Source: Prevotella sp. E9-3
GTDB taxonomy: Bacteria; Bacteroidota; Bacteroidia; Bacteroidales; Bacteroidaceae
Assembly: GCF_022024015.1 (NCBI RefSeq)
Contig: NZ_CP091786.1
Coordinates: 372,001-436,000, forward strand
Direction of reading: 5' to 3'
Length of the DNA stretch: 64,000 nucleotides
Shown: positions 18,998-24,933 of the stretch, in pieces
How positions within the stretch are numbered: the first letter of the stretch is position 1
Layout of the letters: every line of letters starts with the position of its first letter
Notes under the pieces: generated by a model
Databases searched by the model: none
The model's input: the letters and a program-made list of their open reading frames with translations, nothing else
What the model was told of the DNA's origin: nothing
Translations under genes and position numbers: made by a program

Positions 18998-20848
18998 TTA
19001 TTTCTTGTTAATGATCTCAGTAAACGCATTGACGAGTTCCTCGACTACGAAGGGTTGGCCCTTCACCTGGTTGAACTGGTAGGGTACGAAGTTGTCGATC
19101 TTCATGCGCAGGTAGGCAGCCAGCTGACCCATGTTCTGTTCGGCCACTACCACTTTCTTGTACTTCTTCAGCACCTCGGCAGTGTTTTTAGGCAGCGGGT
19201 TCAGGTACTTGAAGTGAGCCTGTGCCACTTTGTGTCCCTGAGCGCGAAGCTCGTCCATGGCAGAGTGCAGGTGTCCGTAGGTAGAACCGAAGCCCACGAT
19301 GAGCAGGTCGGCATCGTCCTTGTCGCCTTCCACCTCAAGGTCGGGTACCTGGATGTTAGCCACTTTCTGCTGGCGCAGACGGGTCATCAGGTCGTGGTTC
19401 TCAGGGTTGGTAGAGATAGCACCCGTCTCAGAGTCCTTCTCCAGTCCGCCGAGAATGTGGGTGAAGCCTTCACGACCGGGAACAGCCCAATAGCGGGTGC
19501 CGTTCTCAGCACGCATATAAGGTGTCCACTTGCCTTTCAGTTCCTCGGGCACGTATGGAGGATTGATGCTGTCGAGCTTGGCCATCTCGGGCAGTTTGAA
19601 GGCACCAGAGCCGTTGGCCACGTAGGCATCGGTGAGCAGCACAACGGGAGTCATGTGCTCAAGGGCTATCTTGGCAGCCTGGAAGGCGGCGTCGAAACAG
19701 TCGGCAGGACTGGTAGCAGCCAGCACGGGCATGGGGCTTTCACCGTTACGGCCGAAAAGCACCTGCAGCAAGTCGGTCTGTTCACTCTTGGTGGGCAGAC
19801 CGGTGGCAGGACCGCCACGCTGCACGTCGAGTACCACCAGAGGCAGCTCCATGATCACGGCCAGGTTCATCACCTCACTCTTCAGACAAATGCCGGGGCC
19901 AGAGGTAGATGTTACGCCCAGTGCACCGGCAAACGAAGCTCCCAGGGCAGAGGCTGCACCCGAAATCTCGTCCTCGCACTGTACGGTGATAACACCCATC
20001 GACTTGTGCTTGGACAGTTCATGGAGCACGTCGGTGGCGGGAGTGATAGGATAAGAACCCAGGTAAAGTTTCAGTCCGGCCTTCTCGGCAGCAGCCATAA
20101 AGCCATAGGCAGTGGCCTTGTTGCCGGTGATGTCCATATAGCGTCCGGGCACCTTGTCTTTTGTTTCAATACGATACACGTTGATGGCTGATGAATGGGT
20201 GTTGTGACCGTAGTCCCAACCAGCCTGAATCACCTTGATGTTGGCCTCGGCAATAGCGGGTTTCTTGGCAAACTTCTCGCGCAGGAAATTAGCCACGAGG
20301 TTCAGGTCGCGGTCAAACAGCCAGCACACCAGACCCAGGGCAAACATGTTGCGGCATTTCAGCATGGCTTTGTTGTCCATGCCGCTGTCGGCCAGCGCAT
20401 CCTTTACCATGGTGGTGAGCGGACATTGGATCACACGGTCGGGATCAATGTTCATCTCGCCCAGATAGTCCTCTGTCTTGAACTGTGCTTTCTCCAAATC
20501 CTTCGGACCGAACGAGTCGGTGTCGATGATGATGGTGGCACCTGGCTTGGCATAGCGATACTGAGTTTTCAGTGCAGCAGCGTTCATAGCCACCAGCACG
20601 TCGCACTTGTCGCCAGGGGTGTAAACCTTTCCTTCGCCAATGTGCACCTGAAAACCACTCACACCCGTCAGCGAACCTTGCGGGGCGCGAATATCAGCAG
20701 GATAGTCTGGGAATGTTGAGATACCGTTACCTACCGTAGCCGAGACGGTAGAAAAGATGTTTCCGGCCAGCTGCATGCCGTCACCGGAGTCTCCTGAAAA
20801 ACGTACAACCACTTGGTCGAGGCTTTTCACTTCTAATTTTTCAGCCAT
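18998..20848 (-). CDS. korA: 2-oxoacid:ferredoxin oxidoreductase, fused gamma-alpha subunit
   Basis: This 616-residue protein joins a gamma domain (residues about 1-190, VVRFSGDSGDGMQLAGNIFS) to the alpha pyrimidine-binding domain (about 220-610; GSYPITPATDVLHELS, QCEDEISGAASALGASFAG, TSGPGICLKSEVMNLA). With KorB it makes the CoA- and ferredoxin-dependent oxidoreductase of the reductive or partial TCA branch in anaerobic Bacteroidetes, supplying 2-oxoglutarate for biosynthesis. Length and motifs are normal. The promoter reads from about 20.9 kb. The 465-bp gap to korB is filled by a GxxExxY cassette, so korB expression depends on read-through or on a new promoter. Confidence 0.93.
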   Translation of the reverse strand: MAEKLEVKSLDQVVVRFSGDSGDGMQLAGNIFSTVSATVGNGISTFPDYPADIRAPQGSLTGVSGFQVHIGEGKVYTPGDKCDVLVAMNAAALKTQYRYAKPGATIIIDTDSFGPKDLEKAQFKTEDYLGEMNIDPDRVIQCPLTTMVKDALADSGMDNKAMLKCRNMFALGLVCWLFDRDLNLVANFLREKFAKKPAIAEANIKVIQAGWDYGHNTHSSAINVYRIETKDKVPGRYMDITGNKATAYGFMAAAEKAGLKLYLGSYPITPATDVLHELSKHKSMGVITVQCEDEISGAASALGASFAGALGVTSTSGPGICLKSEVMNLAVIMELPLVVLDVQRGGPATGLPTKSEQTDLLQVLFGRNGESPMPVLAATSPADCFDAAFQAAKIALEHMTPVVLLTDAYVANGSGAFKLPEMAKLDSINPPYVPEELKGKWTPYMRAENGTRYWAVPGREGFTHILGGLEKDSETGAISTNPENHDLMTRLRQQKVANIQVPDLEVEGDKDDADLLIVGFGSTYGHLHSAMDELRAQGHKVAQAHFKYLNPLPKNTAEVLKKYKKVVVAEQNMGQLAAYLRMKIDNFVPYQFNQVKGQPFVVEELVNAFTEIINKK

Positions 20849-20897
20849 TACAGTTAGTTATATATTTAAAACAATCGAAATTTCTGATTACGAGGTG

Positions 20898-20928
20898 CAA
20901 AGTTCGTAAACTTTGTTGAGATTACAAA
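20898..20928 (-). promoter_or_regulatory. Probable promoter for korA
   Basis: On the minus strand TTTG (20925-20928) and GAACTTTG (20898-20905, one mismatch to TAnnTTTG) are 19 bp apart. They lie about 50 bp upstream of the start codon. Confidence 0.4.
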
Positions 20929-21049
20929 ACATTTTACAATAAAAAGCACAAAATACTTTCAAAATGTAAGCAAAATCAAGAAAAATACAAACATTTTGAT
21001 GTTTTATGCGTAAAAAAGAAAAGTTTTTGCTATGAAAAAAACTATTTTT

Positions 21050-21565
21050 CTATGCGCTCTCACACTTCACCATGGGTGATAAGTCAAACAATACCACTTT
21101 GCCTGCCTTGAGCGATGCAGGTACATCCACAAGGCGCTGATTGCGCGAACCGCGGAAACAGAGCGACTCGTCGCGTTCTGCCTTGAGGAAAGGACCATCC
21201 ACCAGCACGTCGATATACTCCAGCAGCGCCCGCTGGCGGGGATTGGTGATCAGCACTTCAAACGTGAAGCCCGTATAGCACCAAATATTCTTTGTGGTAC
21301 GTTCCTTGATGGTGCGTGCCAGTTCGGCGAATCCCTCTGGCTGATACATCGGGTCACCGCCCGAGAAGGTCACATCGGCATAGGGATCGGCCTCGATGAT
21401 TCGCATGATGTCTTCGGTAGTCATTGCATGACCGCCCTCAAAATCCCACGATTGCGGGTTATGACAGCCAGGACAGTTGTGGCGACAGCCGGCACAATAG
21501 ATGGACGTGCGAAACCCGGGTCCATCTACCATAGTATCTTCCACTATGTCAAGTATCTGCAACAT
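21050..21565 (-). CDS. nrdG: Anaerobic ribonucleotide reductase activating protein (radical SAM)
   Basis: This 171-residue radical-SAM activase installs the glycyl radical on NrdD using S-adenosylmethionine and a 4Fe-4S cluster. The cluster motif CX3CX2C is at C27, C31 and C34 (CRHNCPGC). The family hallmark DGPGFRTSIYCAGC precedes it and the glycine-rich FSGGDPMYQPEG lies near residues 78-90. The length is typical for NrdG. It sits apart from nrdD, about 6.2 kb away and on the opposite strand, upstream of korA with 200 bp between. A TAACTTTG box on the minus strand at 21604-21611 suggests its own promoter. Confidence 0.94.
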   Translation of the reverse strand: MLQILDIVEDTMVDGPGFRTSIYCAGCRHNCPGCHNPQSWDFEGGHAMTTEDIMRIIEADPYADVTFSGGDPMYQPEGFAELARTIKERTTKNIWCYTGFTFEVLITNPRQRALLEYIDVLVDGPFLKAERDESLCFRGSRNQRLVDVPASLKAGKVVLFDLSPMVKCESA

Positions 21566-21603
21566 GCCTTTCCTTTTGCTTTAGAATATTTTTTTTTGAC
21601 ATG

Positions 21604-21611
21604 CAAAGTTA
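21604..21611 (-). promoter_or_regulatory. -7 box for nrdG
   Basis: TAACTTTG on the minus strand, 38 bp upstream of the start codon. A clear TTTG partner at the usual distance was not found. Confidence 0.45.
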
Positions 21612-21717
21612 CATTCTTTTTCCTTTCGTTTGTCTCTTTTCGTTGTTAATTAACGAACTTTTAAAACTTATCTTTTAGTTTTGCATATCCTCCTCCTTGA
21701 AAAAGCTGCGCGAAACG

Positions 21718-21816
21718 ATTTGCTGCTGAGCAGCTGGGTGGACAGAAATTAGAATAATTATTATAATTAATCCAAGAAGATATTTTCGAACACGGATTTC
21801 AAGGATGAAACGGATT
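21718..21816 (+). repeat. Dispersed repeat D, copy 1, ending in a GGATT-type arm
   Basis: The sequence from GCTGCTGAGCAGCTGG to CGAACACGGATTTCA closely matches 23929-24010 (about 85 percent by eye), in the same orientation. The last 30 bp (21787-21816) resemble one arm of the GxxExxY-cassette inverted repeat. Confidence 0.7.
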
Positions 21817-21823
21817 TTTTGAA

Positions 21824-21933
21824 AAGATTTTCTCTTTAGATTTTTCGTTCGATTTTAAGCGAAGCGCCCCAAAAAAATTGGTCGTCGTATCACTTCTCAA
21901 AGTCTGGTGAAAAATCTAAAAAGAAGATCTTTT
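21824..21933 (+). repeat. Palindromic element P, copy A
   Basis: Arms of about 33 bp (21824-21856 and 21898-21933), each containing AGATTTTT and GATTTT blocks, are inverted copies. They surround a conserved centre with AAGCGaAGCGCCCC and TTGGTCGTCGT. The full element also occurs at 23819-23926 and as a half copy at 22551-22620. Confidence 0.75.
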
Positions 21934-22003
21934 CCGCTGTTTTACTGACGATTTTTTGTTTCTGATGGTATTTTAAAAAGTAAATAAATATACTGCTTGG
22001 GAA

Positions 22004-22546
22004 TGCATATTTATAGCGTTAACCCTCGTGAGAATCGCATGGAATTCACCAACTCCTACTTCGGACTTATATATGCAAAATATGAGCAAGGTGGTTTTGA
22101 GATAGGAATAGCTACGTAATCTATTGATTATTAAATAGTTGTTGTGTGTTGGCTTTTTCGGTTGCGATCACCGTTCTATTGCATTGCGATCACCATTCTA
22201 TTGCATTGTAACCACCATTCTATTGCATTGCAACCACCATTCTATTACATTGCAACTGCCATTCTATTGCATTGCAACTACCATTCAGTTAGGATGAAAC
22301 CTCTAAACGGTTAGGATGAAACTTCTAAACAGTTAGGATGAAATCTAAAAATCTAACGGTGATTGACGAATTGGATTCTAAAAAGGTAGAGTGTGCTGGC
22401 AAATCAACACGATTATTTCATTATAAATGTGCTGTATAGCAGTTTTTCTACAATGAACAATCTTTTTTGAAGCCTCTCTCCGTTCTAGATTGCGTTTTTT
22501 TGTTGCACAAATTTCCGGGAGTAAAAGTGAATGGATATGCAAGAAA
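22004..22546 (+). repeat. Composite noncoding element, copy 1 (head, 22-bp array, tail)
   Basis: The head (22004-22089) matches 35388-35473 without gaps at about 75 of 86 positions, including GGAATTCACCAACTCCT and CTTCGGACTT. The middle holds the 22-bp tandem array. The tail (22472-22546) matches 35776-35848, including CTCCGTTCTAG and GTGAATGGATATGCAAGAAA. Order and orientation are the same in both copies. There is no coding frame across the element. Confidence 0.8.
22163..22345 (+). repeat. Tandem array with 22-bp period, two unit types
   Basis: The TTC of the first unit type recurs at 22174, 22196, 22218, 22240, 22262 and 22284, exactly 22 bp apart; units read like ATTCTATTGCATTGCAACC. The array then switches to a second unit (GTTAGGATGAAAC...) at 22288, 22310 and 22332, again 22 bp apart. 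Confidence 0.9.
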
Positions 22547-22550
22547 AAGC

Positions 22551-22620
22551 CCCACAAAAACTCTTGGTCGTCGTTCCACTCCTCAAAATCTACCGAAAAA
22601 TCTAATAAGAAAATCTTTTC
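22551..22620 (+). repeat. Palindromic element P, half copy B, adjoining fic
   Basis: The centre (CTTGGTCGTCGTTcCACTCC) and right arm of element P are present, nearly identical to 23871-23926; the left arm is missing. It ends 6 bp from the fic stop codon. Confidence 0.7.
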
Positions 22621-22626
22621 CAAAAA

Positions 22627-23640
22627 TTATTTTATTTCCCAATGTCCAGTCTTGTTACTGCCTACACGGACTATAAGTCCCAATTCCTTCAGCTTGGATA
22701 TATAAGTCTTGGTCTGGCGTTCCGATAGACCAACTTGTTCACTTATCTCGGCAACATTAAAACCACGATTGGCCATGATGACTTCAAGTACTGCAATAGC
22801 TTTTTCAGACAATTCCGGGTATTTATCGTGCAGCTTATCGTGCAGTTTATCGTGCAGTTTATCGTGCAATGGTACACCCTGATGTGACTTTAATGTTTTG
22901 TATATCTCATTCAGCATAAAGTCTATAAAAGGGCCAGACTGGCCAGCATCGCTACTGGCGGTAATAGCATCGTAGTATTGCTGCTGATTACTATAAACCA
23001 TGTTCTCTACAGGCAGGTGTTCAAACAGCGGATGCAGCTTTCCCAATATGAGCGACTGCCATAATCTTCCTGTTCTACCATTACCATCAATAAACGGATG
23101 AATAAACTCAAACTCGTAGTGGAACACACAACTGCGAATCAGCAGATGGTCCTTTGAATGTTTCAACCAGTCAAAGAGATCCTTCATCAGCATAGGTACT
23201 TGATGAGCTGGTGGCGCTAAATGTACCAATCCTTTTTCACCATACACTCCAACGCCTCCACGTCGGTATTGACCAGCATCTTCCACCAGTGCCTGCATCA
23301 TTACACTGTGTGCTTTCAGAAGGTCTTTTTCCTTAAACGCATCAAGTGTGGGGTACATCTCATAGGTCTTGATGGCATTCTTCACCTCCTGTATTTGACG
23401 AATAGGAGCCACGACATTCTTTCCGTCAATGATATCACGCACTGAGTCCTCGCTCAGAGTATTACCTTCTATGGCGAGAGACGAATGGATGGTCTTAATA
23501 CGGTTGGCTTTTCTCAACCGCAGTCCGTCTTCCTGTTCCATGCGGATAGCATAGCGCTCAATCTGAGCAGAAATCTCAGCTATCAGGTTGATGGCATCTG
23601 AGCTAATAGTGAATGGTGGTATATACATATTATTATTCAA
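22627..23640 (-). CDS. Fic domain protein with autoinhibitory helix and winged-helix tail
   Basis: This 337-residue protein is probably an adenylyltransferase that transfers AMP from ATP to a protein target. The Fic motif HPFIDGNGRTGR is at residues 181-192. The inhibitory motif S54-L-A-I-E58-G lies upstream, as in class II Fic proteins, so activity is likely self-restrained. The C-terminus (about 275-337, VAEISEQVGLSERQTKTYISKLKELGLI) is a winged helix-turn-helix. The linker carries four perfect LHDK repeats (258-273) encoded by a 12-bp tandem repeat at 22822-22869, so its length could vary by slippage. The gene lies between copies of palindromic element P, suggesting it is accessory DNA. 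The target is unknown. Confidence 0.92.
   Translation of the reverse strand: MNNNMYIPPFTISSDAINLIAEISAQIERYAIRMEQEDGLRLRKANRIKTIHSSLAIEGNTLSEDSVRDIIDGKNVVAPIRQIQEVKNAIKTYEMYPTLDAFKEKDLLKAHSVMMQALVEDAGQYRRGGVGVYGEKGLVHLAPPAHQVPMLMKDLFDWLKHSKDHLLIRSCVFHYEFEFIHPFIDGNGRTGRLWQSLILGKLHPLFEHLPVENMVYSNQQQYYDAITASSDAGQSGPFIDFMLNEIYKTLKSHQGVPLHDKLHDKLHDKLHDKYPELSEKAIAVLEVIMANRGFNVAEISEQVGLSERQTKTYISKLKELGLIVRVGSNKTGHWEIK
22822..22869 (-). repeat. 12-bp tandem repeat inside fic (LHDK x4)
   Basis: Four copies of a 12-bp unit (TTATCGTGCAG- on the plus strand) encode LHDK repeats in the linker. Gain or loss of copies would keep the frame. Confidence 0.9.
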
Positions 23641-23698
23641 AAACTAGGCAGTCCGTTTGTCAGCCTCCGTTTCATGCTTTATGTCATTGTTATTGCTG

Positions 23699-23706
23699 CA
23701 AAGTTA
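23699..23706 (-). promoter_or_regulatory. -7 box for fic
   Basis: TAACTTTG on the minus strand, 58 bp upstream of the fic start; no convincing -33 partner. Confidence 0.4.
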
Positions 23707-23818
23707 GTAATTTGTTTTCAATTACATAGATAGATTTGAGAAATAAATAATATTTTGGGTCACCTGCAGACTCCTGTGTACTATTAACCAAACCCAGACA
23801 AAAAGAAAAACAGGAAAA

Positions 23819-23926
23819 AGATTTTAAAAACAGATTTTTCGGCAGATTTTAAGCGTAGCGCCCAAAAATTCTTGGTCGTCGTTTCACTCCTCAAAATCTA
23901 CCGAAAAATCTAATAAGAAAATCTTT
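23819..23926 (+). repeat. Palindromic element P, copy C
   Basis: Left arm 23819-23850 and right arm 23892-23926 are inverted copies sharing AGATTTTTCGG and AGATTTT blocks. The centre, AAGCGTAGCGCCC then TTGGTCGTCGT, matches copies A and B. Confidence 0.75.
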
Positions 23927-23928
23927 GC

Positions 23929-24010
23929 TGCTAAGCAGCTGGTCGGAAAGAAATTGGAATAATTAGAATAATTGATCCAAGAAGATATTATCGAACACGG
24001 ATTTCACAGA
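23929..24010 (+). repeat. Dispersed repeat D, copy 2
   Basis: From GCTGCTAAGCAGCTGG through GATCCAAGAAGATATT to CGAACACGGATTTCA it follows copy 1 (21718-21800). It directly adjoins element P copy C, whereas copy 1 lies on the other side of element P copy A. Confidence 0.7.
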
Positions 24011-24066
24011 ACTGACGGATAATTTGTGTTCGAAATAATCCGTTCAATCCCTGAAATCCGTTGTCG
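23992..24066. mobile_element. Gene-less GGATT inverted-repeat pair (MITE-like remnant)
   Basis: The left arm (23992-24023) and right arm (24035-24066) are imperfect inverted copies with the same AACGGATT-type composition as the ends of the GxxExxY cassette. They are separated by only 11 bp. This looks like a relative of that cassette without its gene. Confidence 0.55.
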
Positions 24067-24251
24067 TAAAAAAAGTTCCGTTCCTGATAGACGACGAGAC
24101 GGACACCTTCTGGTTCTCGTTTGCCGTAGGCTCCATCGGCGGACTACTGTTCTCATTGGTGGGCTTGGTGTTTGTAACGCCTATATTCCTTATGCTCAGA
24201 CCTTCACTCCCCTACAGTCCTCGTGTTCAGACCCCCAGCCCCCTAACTTAG
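24039..24251 (+). pseudogene. C-terminal remnant of a membrane protein
   Basis: An open frame without a usable start codon encodes FLIDDETDTFWFSFAVGSIG then GLLFSLVGLVFVTPIFLML, a typical transmembrane segment with a charged lead-in, and ends at TAG 24249-24251. The upstream boundary coincides with the right arm of the GGATT inverted repeat. I infer a gene tail left after rearrangement; the parent family is not recognised. It could be chance coding-like sequence. Confidence 0.4.
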
Positions 24252-24276
24252 GGGGCGAAGAAGACTTAGGAAACGA

Positions 24277-24933
24277 TTATAGCTTCTCGCCGTAGCACAG
24301 GTCGCCGCAGTCGCCAAAGCCGGGGACAATATATTTATTCTCGTTCATGCCCGGATCAATAGCGGCACACCATATATGACTGTCATCGGGCACTGCCTTC
24401 TTCACCACGTCAATGCCCTCGGGAGTGGCTATCACGCAGCAGATATGAATATGCTTGGGCTTACCGGTCTTCTCTAATGCCTCTATGCTGGCAGCCATCG
24501 AACCGCCTGTGGCCAGCATGGGGTCAACAATGATCAATGTCTTGCCCTTTACCGAAGGCGATGCCATATACTCCGTGTGCACGCCCACCTCGGTATGTTC
24601 GCGGTTGGTGTACATGCGATAGGCCGACACAAAGGCATTCTCGGCCTTGTCGAACACATGCAGGAATCCCTGATGGAAGGGCAGTCCGGCGCGCAGCACC
24701 GTGGCAATGATCATGTCTTCTTTAGGCAAGTTGATGTCGAGCGTACCCAATGGGGTGGTTACCGTCTTAGGCTTGTACTCCAAAGTTTTTGACAGTTCAT
24801 AGGCCATCATCTCACCGATGCGCTCAATGTTGTTGCGAAACAGTAGGCGGTTGCGTTGATGGTTCTTGTCGCGCAGTTCCGACATGTACTGATTGATCAC
24901 GGTATTCTGTTCCGAGAAATTAATGATTTCCAT
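24277..24933 (-). CDS. upp: Uracil phosphoribosyltransferase
   Basis: This 218-residue salvage enzyme makes UMP from uracil and PRPP in the cytosol. The PRPP-binding loop IIVDPMLATGGSM is at about residues 135-147. The C-terminal uracil-binding region AAIDPGMNENKYIVPGFGDCGD is intact. The start overlaps the end of the upstream TPR/AraC-type regulator gene by 14 bp on the same strand, so the two are co-transcribed and possibly translationally coupled. That pairing may be incidental, or the regulator may sense something linked to nucleotide supply; the sequence does not decide. Confidence 0.95.
   Translation of the reverse strand: MEIINFSEQNTVINQYMSELRDKNHQRNRLLFRNNIERIGEMMAYELSKTLEYKPKTVTTPLGTLDINLPKEDMIIATVLRAGLPFHQGFLHVFDKAENAFVSAYRMYTNREHTEVGVHTEYMASPSVKGKTLIIVDPMLATGGSMAASIEALEKTGKPKHIHICCVIATPEGIDVVKKAVPDDSHIWCAAIDPGMNENKYIVPGFGDCGDLCYGEKL

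Larger units (their letters stand above)
21650..22626. other. Gene-free repeat island between nrdG and fic
   Basis: This stretch of nearly 1 kb has no supported gene. It contains, in order, a repeat shared with 23.93-24.01 kb, a GGATT-type arm, a palindromic element, and a composite element with 22-bp tandem repeats. A half copy of the palindromic element then reaches up to the fic stop codon. These are listed separately. The short frames in it start inside repeats and show no domain. Confidence 0.7.
23641..24276. other. Gene-free region between fic and upp
   Basis: This 636-bp region holds the fic -7 box, palindromic element P copy C, repeat D copy 2 with a gene-less GGATT inverted-repeat pair, a membrane-protein remnant, and a GC-rich hairpin (GCCCCCTAACTTAGGGGGC, 24238-24256) downstream of upp. 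No intact gene was seen. Confidence 0.65.

Noticed and set aside
18794..20191. 465-residue plus-strand reading frame
   Set aside because: It is antisense to korA and part of the GxxExxY gene, shows no domain, and its composition mirrors the real genes' codons.
22163..22345. CRISPR-like array
   Set aside because: The units follow each other head to tail without unique spacers, the period is 22 bp, and there are no cas genes.
22378..22623. 81-residue minus-strand frame downstream of fic
   Set aside because: It lies entirely within the repeat tail and element P half copy and has no domain or start signal.
24026..24295. 89-residue plus-strand reading frame
   Set aside because: It runs in a different frame through the inverted-repeat arm, the remnant and a hairpin into the end of upp; no protein-like features.
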